Positions 52,413-62,500 of a DNA stretch of 64,000 bases are shown here, one piece after another; the stretch's first letter is position 1; each line of letters opens with the position of its first letter. Source of the stretch: Treponema sp. Lineage in GTDB: Bacteria; Spirochaetota; Spirochaetia; Treponematales; Treponemataceae. The DNA lies in assembly GCA_017935745.1 (NCBI GenBank), contig JAGBGX010000011.1, forward strand, positions 16,060-80,059, given 5' to 3'. Below the pieces are notes generated by a model that was not told where the DNA came from, did not search any database, and saw nothing but the letters and a program-made list of their open reading frames with translations. Made by a program: the position numbers and the translations under genes.

Positions 52413-53939
52413 ATGGACGGACATACAGAAAACAGTGCCGGTCCGGCGGGAATTCCTGACGGACTTACTCCGGCGCAGATTGTAGAAAAGCTTGACGGAT
52501 ATATCATCGGGCAGCAGAAGGCAAAGCGGTTTGTTGCCGTCGCGCTTCGCAACCGCCAGCGCAGAATCAAGCTTCCTGAGGAAATCCGTGACGAAGTCGC
52601 GCCCAAGAACATACTGATGATGGGGCCGACCGGCGTGGGAAAGACTGAAATCGCCCGCCGCCTTGCAAAGCTGTGCGGCGCTCCGTTTCTGAAGGTCGAG
52701 GCCACAAAGTACACGGAAGTCGGCTATGTGGGGCGCGATGTTGAAAGCATGATCCGGGATCTGATGGCAGTCGGCTACAACATGGTCAAGGCTGAAATGC
52801 AGGAAACGCTCCGTGAAAAGTGCGTTCCGATGGTTGAAGAGCAGCTTCTGGACTTACTCCTGCCAGGAAGCTCGGCAAAGAAAGCGCGGCATGAAGACGA
52901 TGCGAAGCGGGGCGTCCGTGTGCTTGGAAACATTTTCACAGGCGAAAGCCCGGTTCAGGGCGGCGTGATTCGCCTTGACATTCCAAAGCCAGATCCTTCC
53001 GCCTCCCAGGAAAAGGCTTCGGAGCCGGATCTGTCGGAGCCGGAAAAAGAAAGCCTTGCATCCACCCGTGAAAAGCTGCGCGCCCTCCTGCGCGAAGGCA
53101 AGCTCGAGGAGCGCGAGGTTGAAGTCACCGTTCACCGCCAGCCGTCGCTGAGCATGAACATGATGGGCGCCTCGAATCCCGAGGAGCTTGAGGAAAGCAT
53201 CATGGGGCTGCAGGAGCTTCTTTCCGGCGGAAAAACAAAGCGCAAGTCTGTCACCGTGCGCGAAGCCCGGCAGATTCTGATGGCTGAAACACTGGACAGG
53301 AACACGGACAGCGACAAGGTTGCTGACGAGGCGCGGCGGCGTGTGGAGCAGAGCGGCATTGTCTTTATTGATGAAATTGACAAGATTGCAACTCATGGCG
53401 GGGAAGGCGACAGGCAGGCCGTAAGCAGGGAAGGCGTTCAGCGCGACATTCTGCCGATTGTCGAGGGCAGCGATGTGAACACAAAATGGGGCGTTGTGAA
53501 TACAACACATATCCTCTTTATCGGCGCAGGTGCTTTCAGCGTTTCAGCTCCCAGCGATCTGATTCCTGAGCTTCAGGGAAGGTTTCCGCTGCGTGTGGAG
53601 CTTGAGGCGCTCAAAAAAGAAGACTTCAAGCGGATTCTGACTGAGCCGAAAAATGCCCTTGTCAAGCAGTACGAGGCGCTCCTTGCAACAGAAGGCGTTA
53701 CGCTTCGGTTTTCCGAAGAGGCAGTTGACCGCATGAGCTTCATTGCCGAGGATGTCAATTCCCATGCAGAAAACATCGGCGCGCGCCGTCTTCACACAAT
53801 TATGGAGACTGTCCTTGAGGAGCTGAGCTTTGACGCTGACAGGCATAAGGGCGAGACAATCACCATCAGCAGCAGCTACGTGGACGAAAAGCTCAGCGGC
53901 ATCATGCAGAACCAGAATCTGGAGCGTTACATTCTGTAA
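52413..53939 (+). CDS. hslU: ATP-dependent protease ATPase subunit HslU (ClpY)
   Basis: 508 residues of AAA+ unfoldase. Walker A GPTGVGKTE at 71-79, Walker B VFIDEIDKIA, sensor/arginine region near the C-terminus and the terminal ...LERYIL end that docks into HslV. The intermediate I domain (about residues 150-290) is somewhat longer than in E. coli (443 residues). The substrate pore motif GYVGRDVE is present. Ends with a probable terminator. Confidence 0.97.
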   Translation: MDGHTENSAGPAGIPDGLTPAQIVEKLDGYIIGQQKAKRFVAVALRNRQRRIKLPEEIRDEVAPKNILMMGPTGVGKTEIARRLAKLCGAPFLKVEATKYTEVGYVGRDVESMIRDLMAVGYNMVKAEMQETLREKCVPMVEEQLLDLLLPGSSAKKARHEDDAKRGVRVLGNIFTGESPVQGGVIRLDIPKPDPSASQEKASEPDLSEPEKESLASTREKLRALLREGKLEEREVEVTVHRQPSLSMNMMGASNPEELEESIMGLQELLSGGKTKRKSVTVREARQILMAETLDRNTDSDKVADEARRRVEQSGIVFIDEIDKIATHGGEGDRQAVSREGVQRDILPIVEGSDVNTKWGVVNTTHILFIGAGAFSVSAPSDLIPELQGRFPLRVELEALKKEDFKRILTEPKNALVKQYEALLATEGVTLRFSEEAVDRMSFIAEDVNSHAENIGARRLHTIMETVLEELSFDADRHKGETITISSSYVDEKLSGIMQNQNLERYIL

Positions 53940-53956
53940 AGCGGAAGAACGTCCGG

Positions 53957-54004
53957 AGCCTGCGCATTCCCGGCCTGTGCATGCGATGCGGCTGGCTTTT
54001 TTTT
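53957..54004 (+). terminator. Probable terminator after hslU
   Basis: AGCC plus CGCAT (53957-53967) pairs with ATGCG plus GGCT (53986-53997) across an internal mismatch, followed by eight T. It overlaps the stop codon of the convergent SGNH gene by two bases. Confidence 0.6.
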
Positions 54005-54728
54005 ACTGTGCGTGCGGCGGAAATTCAGCCTTTATTTTCGGCAGCTCCTGTCTCCAGATTTCTGCCATAAAGGCATAGCCCTTTTCATTCGGGTGAATGC
54101 CGTCTGTGCACATAAGATCCCTGAACTGGGGGCTTTCGGCAAAGCGCAGCCTCATGTCCGCGAACTGCACATTGTTTTCATAGCAGTACTTCAGGATGCG
54201 CGTGCTGTATGCCTCATGGTTTCTGTACAGGACTTCAGGCGCATTTCCTGTGAACAGCGCCACTTTCTCAGCATCATATCCGCGGCAGATATGGGCATGC
54301 CAGCGGTCTATGACGAGCGGCGGCATAGTCATAAGGAACGGCGTGACGCGGTGTTCTCGGCACAGGCGCACCATTGCGTCAAGCGTCTCCATGAACTGCG
54401 CTGAAGGAACGCGCTGCGTGTGCGCCTTGAGCGGCTCCTTGCAGACTTCGCCCCAGTCGTAGTCACAGTCGTTACCGCCGAATTCAATCACTGCGAGATC
54501 TGCAGAAAACTCACCTCGCTCAATGTCCCGCTCCAGACGGTGCATTCCCTTGGTGATTATATTGCCGAACACGCTCTTGTTGTTCAGCTCAAACCCGAGC
54601 GTCTTCTGCGCAAGGGAAAGGCTGTCGTTCTTTGTGATGTCGAACAGGTGTCCTGAGCCGGTTCCTGTGACTGCGCCCTTCAGTATTGAGTCTCCGTATA
54701 CAAACAGTCTGTTAATTCCGTTTTCCAT
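54003..54728 (-). CDS. SGNH/GDSL-type esterase or hydrolase
   Basis: 241 residues, no signal peptide. The four SGNH blocks are present: VYGDSILKG with nucleophile Ser14, a glycine in the segment around residue 55, GGND (84-87) and DGIHPNEKG near the C-terminus with catalytic Asp and His. The substrate could be an acyl ester, acetylated sugar or lipid; sequence does not decide. The gene is alone on the minus strand, between hslU and a divergent MATE transporter. Confidence 0.85.
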   Translation of the reverse strand: MENGINRLFVYGDSILKGAVTGTGSGHLFDITKNDSLSLAQKTLGFELNNKSVFGNIITKGMHRLERDIERGEFSADLAVIEFGGNDCDYDWGEVCKEPLKAHTQRVPSAQFMETLDAMVRLCREHRVTPFLMTMPPLVIDRWHAHICRGYDAEKVALFTGNAPEVLYRNHEAYSTRILKYCYENNVQFADMRLRFAESPQFRDLMCTDGIHPNEKGYAFMAEIWRQELPKIKAEFPPHAQ

Positions 54729-54842
54729 GCACTGTCAGACACTGGCAAGGCAGAAAAGTTGCATGCCAGGTGCAGATTCGGTCTGCGGCAGAATGCTGTT
54801 TGCAGTCCAGGCGGTTTTTCAGCCTGAAACGCATGCTTGCTG

Positions 54843-54871
54843 TTGAAAAGAAGCGTGAAAACAGTGATAAT
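54843..54871 (+). promoter_or_regulatory. Predicted promoter of the MATE transporter gene
   Basis: TTGAAA (54843-54848) and GATAAT (54866-54871) are 17 bp apart; the -10 box ends 6 bp before the chosen ATG. Confidence 0.55.
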
Positions 54872-54877
54872 GGACGC

Positions 54878-56227
54878 ATGGACAGGCAGTTTTACAGGGA
54901 CTCTTTCAAGATGATTCTTCCGATAGTCATGCAGAATATATTTTCTGCGCTGATGGGTTCTGCTGATGTTGTCATGCTGAATGCTGTCTCTCAGAATGCG
55001 CTTGCGGCCGGCTCCCTTGCGACGCAGTATACCGGCATCCTGTTTATGTTTTTTTTCGGCATCGGCTCCGGCGCAATACTGCTTGCGGCCCAGTACTTCG
55101 GCAAGGGCGACATGAAGGCGATTGAAGCGATCGAGGGCATTGCGCTCAAATGCTCGCTTTTTGTCGCGCTGATTTTTTTTGCGGGCGCGTCTTTTTTTCC
55201 GCACGCGCTTATGCGGGTGTACACAGCGGAGCCCGCGCTCATTGAGGAAGGCGTGAAATATCTGAGGGCGGTCAGGTTTTCATACTTGTTTTGGGCGATC
55301 TCAAGCGCTTATTTTTCCATGCTCAGGAGCATCGGCCGCGTTACAGTTGCGACTGCCGCCAACGGAGCTGTTTTTTTCCTGAACATCGCGCTGAACGCTG
55401 TCTTTATTTTCGGGCTGTTCGGCTGCCGCAGGATGGGAATTGAAGGCGTTGCCCTCGCGACATCCATTGCCCAGGGCGCGCAGCTTGCCGGATGCCTTGT
55501 CATTTCGTTTTTCAGCAGGGACATAAAGCTGAAGGCTTCGTTCATGCTTATAAAAAGCCGCGTGCTTGCAAAGGATTTTTTTAGGATGTCAGTCCCCGCG
55601 CTCCTGAACGATGTCTCGTGGGGGCTTGCCTTTTCTGTCTATGTTGCCATCATGGGGCGGCTCGGCTCTGATGTTGTCGCGGCGAATTCCATTGTCTGCG
55701 TTGTGCGGAATTTTGCCACGGTGTTCTGCTATGCGGTTGCGTCTGCCGGCGGAATCATTGTCGGGAACATAATCGGAGCAGGAAAGCTTGCCGAGGCTGA
55801 GACGGCCGCGCGGAAATTCATGAGGATTACGGTGATTGCCGGGCTGTTCGGCGGGCTGCTTGTGCTTGTGTCGATGCCGCTTGTCCTGCGCTTTGCGCAG
55901 CTGTCTGACACTGCCATGGGCTACCTGCGCTCAATGCTGTACATCAACAGCTACTATATCATGGGAACCGCCGTGAATACAACGCTTATCGCAGGAATTT
56001 TCCGCGCCGGCGGAAACACAAAGTTCGGCCTTGTCTGCGACACTGTTGACATGTGGGGTTACGGCGTTGTTGCCGGGTGTGTGACTGCCTTTGTGCTGAA
56101 GCTGCCGGTTGTGTGGGTGTATTTTTTCCTGTGCCTGGATGAATTTGTAAAGTGGCCGTGGGTGCTTTCCTTTTACAGGAGCAAAAAGTGGCTCAGGAAC
56201 ATTACGCGGGAACATGTGCTCGGCTAG
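54878..56227 (+). CDS. MATE-family multidrug/cation antiporter
   Basis: About 449 residues with twelve hydrophobic helices in two homologous halves. The N-terminal half starts ILPIVMQNIFSALMGSADVVML and the second half has SVPALLNDVSWGLAFSVYVAI, both typical of MATE/DinF-like transporters. Exports drugs or metabolites in exchange for sodium or protons; substrate unknown. I chose ATG 54878 because it lies at the family N-terminus; the frame is open upstream to 54770. No Shine-Dalgarno site is visible. Confidence 0.88.
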   Translation: MDRQFYRDSFKMILPIVMQNIFSALMGSADVVMLNAVSQNALAAGSLATQYTGILFMFFFGIGSGAILLAAQYFGKGDMKAIEAIEGIALKCSLFVALIFFAGASFFPHALMRVYTAEPALIEEGVKYLRAVRFSYLFWAISSAYFSMLRSIGRVTVATAANGAVFFLNIALNAVFIFGLFGCRRMGIEGVALATSIAQGAQLAGCLVISFFSRDIKLKASFMLIKSRVLAKDFFRMSVPALLNDVSWGLAFSVYVAIMGRLGSDVVAANSIVCVVRNFATVFCYAVASAGGIIVGNIIGAGKLAEAETAARKFMRITVIAGLFGGLLVLVSMPLVLRFAQLSDTAMGYLRSMLYINSYYIMGTAVNTTLIAGIFRAGGNTKFGLVCDTVDMWGYGVVAGCVTAFVLKLPVVWVYFFLCLDEFVKWPWVLSFYRSKKWLRNITREHVLG

Positions 56228-56278
56228 CACTGCGGCGGGCTGGCGGCCTTGCGCTGAATTCAGGCTTGTGCGGCGGGC

Positions 56279-56324
56279 AAAAAAAATGCAGCTTCAAATA
56301 CCGTCATGATAATTGAAACTGCAT
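56279..56324 (-). terminator. Rho-independent terminator of the 5S rRNA gene
   Basis: On the minus strand a 12-bp stem pairs 56313-56324 with 56286-56297 (one G-U pair), followed by a run of at least seven T. It lies about 20 bp beyond the 3' end of the 5S gene. Confidence 0.9.
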
Positions 56325-56344
56325 TGCAGCTTTAAAATAAAAAA

Positions 56345-56451
56345 GCGGCAACTTTCTACTTTCCCGCGGTTAGCAGTATCATCGACGTAAAAGAGCTTGA
56401 CTTCCGTGTTCGGTAAGGGAACGGGTATTGCCTCTTTACTTTGGTCACCGT
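56345..56451 (-). rRNA. rrf: 5S ribosomal RNA, solitary copy
   Basis: The minus strand carries the universal 5S core CCGAACACGGAAGTCAAGC (loop B/C region) followed by GATACTGC and CGGGAAAGTAG. The ends pair into helix I (CGGTGAC with GTTGCCG, two wobble pairs). Length is about 107 nt, slightly short but complete. No 23S or 16S rRNA lies on either side: MATE is downstream and uvrA upstream. It has its own promoter (56458-56486) and terminator (56279-56324), so it is an independent transcription unit. End positions are estimated to within a few bases. Confidence 0.93.
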
Positions 56452-56457
56452 GAAATT

Positions 56458-56486
56458 ACTGTACTTCATATAAAAAAAAGTGTCAA
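56458..56486 (-). promoter_or_regulatory. rRNA-type promoter of the solitary 5S gene
   Basis: On the minus strand a perfect TTGACA (56481-56486) and TACAGT (56458-56463) are 17 bp apart. The predicted start falls at the 5S 5' end. Immediately upstream, about 30 bp of nearly pure T/A with homopolymer tracts (56487-56525) resembles an UP element. Confidence 0.8.
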
Positions 56487-56582
56487 GAGCTTTTTCAAAA
56501 AAATGTAAAAAAAAAGAAAAAAGCGTGCCGGGGGGGGAAGCGGCAGTTTCATCGCCCGTTGTTGATTTAAAGCGCAATGGAA

Positions 56583-56611
56583 TTGTAAAAGAAAATTATT
56601 TCAATTATACT
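56583..56611 (+). promoter_or_regulatory. Predicted promoter of uvrA-lptD
   Basis: TTGTAA (56583-56588) and TATACT (56606-56611) are 17 bp apart. The -10 box ends 9 bp before the uvrA ATG. Confidence 0.6.
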
Positions 56612-56620
56612 GGAATTCCT

Positions 56621-59566
56621 ATGAATGCAAATTCTGATGAAAAAATTGTGATACAGGGCGCCCGCGAGCATAACTTGAAGAACATACATCTTGAAATTCC
56701 CCGGAACAAGCTTGTTGCTGTCAGCGGAATTTCCGGGAGCGGAAAGTCGTCCCTTGCGTTTGACACGCTGTTCGCCGAAGGGCAGCGCAGATATATGGAA
56801 AGCCTTTCCTCCTATGCGCGGCAGTTTCTTGGCAGGATGGACAAGCCTGATGTTGATCTGATAACAGGGCTTTCGCCTGCCATTTCCATTGAGCAGAAGA
56901 CAACGCATAAGAATCCCAGGTCCACAGTCGGAACTGTCACGGAGATTTACGACTATTACCGTCTGCTGTACGCGCGGATTGGAAAAGCCCACTGCCCTGC
57001 ATGCGGCCGGGAAATCAAGGAGCAGTCTGTTGATCAGATTGTGGAGACAATTCTTTCCTGGAGCGAAGGCACAAAGCTGACGCTGCTTTCTCCTGTCATA
57101 AAGGGGAAGAAAGGCGAGCATCAGGGAGTGATTGAAAATGCGAGAAAGGCCGGATTTGTCCGCGCCAGAATTGACGGGCTGATGGTTGAGCTTGAGGATT
57201 CTGTAAAGCTTGACAAGCAGAAAAAGCACACCGTTGAGATTGTTGTTGACAGGATTGTGCTGAAGCCTGAAGTCCGCAGGCGGCTTGCGGACTCGGTTGA
57301 AACTGCGCTGCAAAGCTCGAACGGCGTAATCATTGTCCTGCGCCGCGTGTATAAGGATGACGAGGCGTACAAGGCTGTTGCCGATGAGCTTTCTGCGAAA
57401 GGAAAGCAGTACGACGGAAACGCTGACTTTATAGAGGAGGAAGTGTTTTTCTCGCAGAAGAATGCCTGCCCGGACTGCGGCATTTCAATTCCTGAGCTTC
57501 AGCCGCGCCTTTTTTCATTTAACAATCCGTTTGGAGCCTGCCCGGACTGCACCGGGCTTGGTGAAAAAATGGAATACGACAAGAGCCTGATAGTGCCTGA
57601 CGCTTCGCTTTCCTTCAGCGAATACGGGATTGCTCCCTACAATCCTGAGAGCGCGTGGAACCATGCCCAGTTTGAGGCTGTCGCAAAGGCTGCCGGCTTT
57701 ACGCTTGAGACTCCGTTGAAAAGCCTCACGAAAAAGCAGAGCGACTTTCTGTGGAACGGAGACTCTGAAAAGAACATCCAGTGGGTGTACAAGAAGCAGA
57801 GCGGGGAAGGAACAAGCTCGTACAGCCGTCCGTGGCCTGGAATTTTCGGGGATTTGCGCCGCAGGTACAATGAGGCGTGGGGCGAGAATGCGCGCGAGTC
57901 CCTTGAAAAGTATATGTCCCACAAGGAATGCGCTTCATGCAGGGGAAAGCGTCTGCGGCCTGAGGCTCTGGGCGTTACCGTCGGCGGAAAAAATATCTGG
58001 GATCTTACAGAGCTTTCAGTTCTTGAAACAATCAGGTTTTTTGAAAGCCTGAGCCTTTCTGAAACGGAGCAGAAAATTGCAGCCCAGATTCTGAAGGAAA
58101 TAAAGGCGCGCCTTCAGTTTTTAAAGAATGTCGGGCTTGAGTACCTGACGCTTGAGCGCTCGGCCGCAACACTGAGCGGCGGGGAAGCGCAGCGCATCAG
58201 GCTTTCAACGCAGATCGGCTCCGGGCTGACTGGAGTCATGTATATTCTCGACGAGCCTTCGATCGGGCTTCATCAGCGTGACAACCAGCGTCTCATTGAC
58301 TCGCTTCTGTATCTGCGTGACCTGGGGAACACGGTGATTGTCGTTGAGCATGACGAGCAGACGCTGCTTACGGCGGATTATCTGGTGGACATCGGTCCGG
58401 GCGCGGGAGTTCACGGCGGAACCGTGATGGCGGCCGGCACTCCTCAGGAAGTCATGAAAAACGATCAGAGCTTGACAGGACAGTATCTTGCAGGAAAAAT
58501 CAGGATTCCGGTTCCGAAGCAGCGCAGGAGCGGCAATGGAGCTGAGATAAAAATTCAGGGAGTCACAGAGCACAATCTGCAGAATGTGAGCGTCTCGATT
58601 CCGCTTGGAACATTCACCTGCATTACGGGAGTTTCAGGAAGCGGAAAGTCAACGCTGCTCAATGATGTCTTTTTTCCTGCCGCAAGCAACGCAATCATGA
58701 AAAGCGAGCTGCCTGTCGGCGCGTACAAAAAAATCACCGGGCTTGAGTATATCGACAAAGTAATCAGCATAGACCAGTCGCCAATCGGCAGAACGCCCCG
58801 CAGCAACCCGGTTACGTACATCGGAGTCTTTGACAAAATCAGGGAGCTGTATGCAAGCATCCCGGAAGCAAAGGCAAAGGGCTACCGCAGCGGACGCTTT
58901 TCGTTCAATGTGAAGGGCGGAAGATGCGAGTCGTGCCAGGGAGCCGGAACGCTGACAATCGAAATGAATTTTCTGCCTGATGTTTTCATTCCGTGCGATG
59001 TCTGCCATGGAAAGCGGTTCAATCAGGAAACGCTCGGCATCCTGTACAAGGGAAAGTCGATCAGCGATGTCCTTGACATGACAATCGAGGAAGCCGCGGA
59101 TTTCTTTTCAGGAATTCCGCACATTGCGCGCAAGCTTGAAACTTTAAAGAGCGTCGGGCTTGGCTATATTCAGCTCGGGCAGAATGCGCTCACGCTCAGC
59201 GGCGGGGAAGCGCAGCGCGTAAAGCTTGCGTCAGAGCTGGCGCGCCCTTCGACAGGAAAAACGCTGTACATTCTTGACGAGCCGACAACAGGGCTTCACT
59301 TTGCGGACATCAGGCAGCTGATGAGCGTTATCCAGCAGCTTGTGGACAAGGGAAATTCCGTTGTGATGATTGAGCATAACCTTGATGTCATCTGCCAGGC
59401 TGATTATATTATTGATCTCGGCCCGGAAGGTGGAGCCGGCGGCGGACGGATCATAGCGGAAGGAACTCCTGAGGAAGTTGCGAAAAAGCAGGGAAGCTAC
59501 ACCGGAATGTTCATAGCAAAAATGCTTGAGCGTGAAAAAGAGCGGGACGCGCAGCATTCAGGCTGA
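56621..59566 (+). CDS. uvrA: Excinuclease ABC subunit A
   Basis: About 981 residues, damage-recognition ATPase of nucleotide-excision repair. Two ABC modules: Walker A GISGSGKSS at 36-44 and GVSGSGKSTLL in the second half, with LSGGEAQRIRL and LSGGEAQRVKL signatures. Zinc modules CPDCG...CPDCTG and CESCQ...CDVCHG are intact. The open frame begins at 56480, but the family N-terminus is MNANSDEKIVIQGAREHNLK at ATG 56621. No good Shine-Dalgarno site is visible. lptD starts 2 bp after its stop, an order also known from T. pallidum. Confidence 0.97.
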   Translation: MNANSDEKIVIQGAREHNLKNIHLEIPRNKLVAVSGISGSGKSSLAFDTLFAEGQRRYMESLSSYARQFLGRMDKPDVDLITGLSPAISIEQKTTHKNPRSTVGTVTEIYDYYRLLYARIGKAHCPACGREIKEQSVDQIVETILSWSEGTKLTLLSPVIKGKKGEHQGVIENARKAGFVRARIDGLMVELEDSVKLDKQKKHTVEIVVDRIVLKPEVRRRLADSVETALQSSNGVIIVLRRVYKDDEAYKAVADELSAKGKQYDGNADFIEEEVFFSQKNACPDCGISIPELQPRLFSFNNPFGACPDCTGLGEKMEYDKSLIVPDASLSFSEYGIAPYNPESAWNHAQFEAVAKAAGFTLETPLKSLTKKQSDFLWNGDSEKNIQWVYKKQSGEGTSSYSRPWPGIFGDLRRRYNEAWGENARESLEKYMSHKECASCRGKRLRPEALGVTVGGKNIWDLTELSVLETIRFFESLSLSETEQKIAAQILKEIKARLQFLKNVGLEYLTLERSAATLSGGEAQRIRLSTQIGSGLTGVMYILDEPSIGLHQRDNQRLIDSLLYLRDLGNTVIVVEHDEQTLLTADYLVDIGPGAGVHGGTVMAAGTPQEVMKNDQSLTGQYLAGKIRIPVPKQRRSGNGAEIKIQGVTEHNLQNVSVSIPLGTFTCITGVSGSGKSTLLNDVFFPAASNAIMKSELPVGAYKKITGLEYIDKVISIDQSPIGRTPRSNPVTYIGVFDKIRELYASIPEAKAKGYRSGRFSFNVKGGRCESCQGAGTLTIEMNFLPDVFIPCDVCHGKRFNQETLGILYKGKSISDVLDMTIEEAADFFSGIPHIARKLETLKSVGLGYIQLGQNALTLSGGEAQRVKLASELARPSTGKTLYILDEPTTGLHFADIRQLMSVIQQLVDKGNSVVMIEHNLDVICQADYIIDLGPEGGAGGGRIIAEGTPEEVAKKQGSYTGMFIAKMLEREKERDAQHSG

Positions 59567-59568
59567 TT

Positions 59569-62500
59569 ATGTCTTTTGGAATTTCATCCTGCAGGAAATG
59601 CATTGTTCTCATTTCCGTTCTTCTTTTTTTCTCAGCTTCAGTGTTCTGCGCCGATGAAACAGTTTCTGTCATCACGATACTCAGCGCGGATTCTTCTGAA
59701 TATAAAAAGAACGAAACAACCGGGGAGGATGAAATCCGCCTGTCGGGAAACGTCAGCCTTTCAGTTGAAAAAGGAAAAACGCTGACGCATGTCAAGGCGG
59801 GCTTTGTAACATACAGCCGCTCATCCCAGATGATGTATGCGCGGGAAAATGTGACAATTGAAAAAGCGGGGGACGGAAATTCCTCGCAGATGATTTGTGC
59901 GGAAACTGTCCTGCTGAATACAAGCACACTTGAAGGAATTTTTGACGGCGGCCGGACGGTTCAGCTTGAAGACGGTTCTGCGGGGCAGCCTTCAAGCTCC
60001 GCCTTGATTGTGGCTTCGCGCATTTTCGGGCGGGACTCATCAGGAGCCGTTTCATTTAAAAATGCGGAGCTTACATTCTGTGATGATGAGAACCCGCACT
60101 GGCGTGTGAAGGCTTCCCGGATATGGCTTCTCCCCGGCGGCGAATTCGCGTTTTTAAATGCAGTTGTCTATGTGGGAAGCATTCCTGTCCTGTATCTTCC
60201 TGCTTTCTATTATCCAAAGGATGAGCTGCTCTTTAACCCATCGTTCGGTTATTCTGAGCGGCTCGGGTATTATTTTCAGACAACAACATATCTGATCGGA
60301 CGGAAGCCTTTGCAGGAGCTGGGCTCGTCTGATGATGAAAACCTGTCATTCAGCTTTATGCAGCAGACCTCTCTGAAGGAGCAGCGGCGGGAAGGACTTG
60401 TGCTTCATAATCTTGATGAGAAGTACACCGGCAGCACTTCAGATTATCTGAAGATTATGGCGGACAGCTATGCAAACATCGGCATTCTCACCGGCATTGC
60501 AGGAGCGTATAATCCTGACTCCGATTTCATTTCTTCCGCAGATGCTTCCGTTCAGCTGGGATTTACAAACACTGTCTTTTATTCCGGCGGCACCTATTCC
60601 GCGTATTCGTCTGAGGGCACAGTTGAAAAGGACAGCGCGAGCTTTCTCGGTGTGAAGACTCCGTTCCGCTACGGAGCCGAGCTGAACCTTTCGCTCAAGA
60701 AGCCGGTCACTCTGAATCTGTCGCTTCCTGTGTACAGCGATCCGTACTTTACCGAGGACTTTGAAAAAAGATCTGAGTACCTTGACTGGATAACATTCCT
60801 GCTCGGCTCCCAGAAAGAAAAAGAAGACGAGGAAGACACTTCCGCGCAGAAGACAACTTTTGAATGGAAGGCAGACGCTTCATGGACAATTCCTGTTCCT
60901 GAATTTTTGCAGCCGTTTGTGTCCAGCTTTTCCTTCACGGAAATTTCATCGGGCATTGTCTTTAACTCACGCTCGCGCGCTGACGAGGATTTTCTTTCCT
61001 CTCCGTCTGACTGGCGGCGGTTTACTCCAGAGCGCTCTTTTTTCTATCCGTCGCAGGTTGTGCCGCTCAAATTTGCCGTGAAGGCTGAAGGAACTCTTTT
61101 TCAGTATCCGCTGAAAAAAAAGGAAAAAGAATACAGTACGCCTGAATTTCCGCTGGAACTTTTTGCTCCTGAAATGCTCGGCGGCAGCGGGACGGAGCAG
61201 GAGGACGGAACAGAATCTCCTTCTGTGCCGGAAGAGGACGGGCAGCTGCGCTTTACGTTTCCTGAGCTTGACAGCGGCGCGGAAACTGCTGTCAGGGAGA
61301 TAAAGGGCATTTCCTATTCACTGGGATATTCAGTGGCCGCGCAGTTTGCGTCCCAGGTTACTTATGATTCATTAGAGTTTCTTGAGCCTTCAGACTTTGC
61401 ATGGGGAGACTTCTATTCGACATACTTCCAGGTGCAGGTTCCTGTCGAGCTGAAAAGCAAGTTCAGCTTCCGGGAGCCGTTCCTGACTGTACATAACGGT
61501 CTTGCATTCAATCCTGAGTATCAGCGCCATCCGAGCTTAAAAGGATATGCCTCCGAGCAGGCGAAGAATTCTGTCATTCTTTCCGATTATAATGCGAGGA
61601 AGCTCGACCTGGTAAGCAGCAACAGTTTTTCCGTGAGGCCGTTTACGTACTCCGATGTGTTCAGGGACTCTGGCCTTGACTGGAACACATCGCTCAAAGT
61701 GGTGCGCACTGAATTTATCGGGGATGCTGAAAATCCTGAATGGGACTATATAACTGCCGATCTTACGGACGAAGAAAGCGTGACTGAGCATATTTTCAGC
61801 GCAACATTCGCCGCGCGGGAAAGCAGCAGCCTTTCACAGAAAGTCACTTTTTCTTCAAACCTTCCGCCTCAGCGCGATGAATACACGGTAAAGACTGACT
61901 TTGTGTTTCCGTACCTGTCATGCTCCGCGGAAGCCGGCTTTGAAAAGAAAAGCGTTGATTCGGAAGATTTCTCCTGGAAGCCGTTCAAGCAGTCCGCATC
62001 GCTCAAGTTTTTTGGCGGCTCTCTTTCCTTTACCGAGTCATTCAACTATGAGCTTGAGGAGCGCCATGCCGATTCTATGAAGCTTGCTGTTGCATGGAAG
62101 GATCTGCAGCTTGCGTACACGATGCAGTACACGACAGGCTATGACTTTGAAGCCGGACAGGACTGGATTCCCAGAAGCGAAAAGGAATTTCTTCCGTACA
62201 CAGTGAGCCTTGCCTACGGAACTTCGGAAAAAAAATACCGCACATGGAAAAACAGGATAACATGGGCGCCGGCACTGACGACCGGTGTGGTCTATGACTG
62301 CATCAGGCCTACAAACAGCTACTTCCGGTTTGTTCCGTCGCTGTCATTTAAAATCCACGATGCCTTCGAGCTTACGTTCAGCTCCGAGTCCCAGAATGAT
62401 GTTATCTTCCGGTATTTTCAGCGGTTCACAAAGTACAAGGATGTCATTTCCGGGGAGCAGAATATGTTTGCTGACCTGTGGAATTCCTTTTCGTTTTGGG

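Noticed and set aside
56460..56620. 23S rRNA adjacent to the 5S gene
   Set aside because: The DNA upstream of 5S on its own strand is A/T-rich promoter-like sequence and then uvrA; no 23S sequence is present.
56480..56620. N-terminal extension of uvrA
   Set aside because: Residues encoded here are Lys-rich and unlike any UvrA, and they overlap the 5S promoter; the family start is at 56621.
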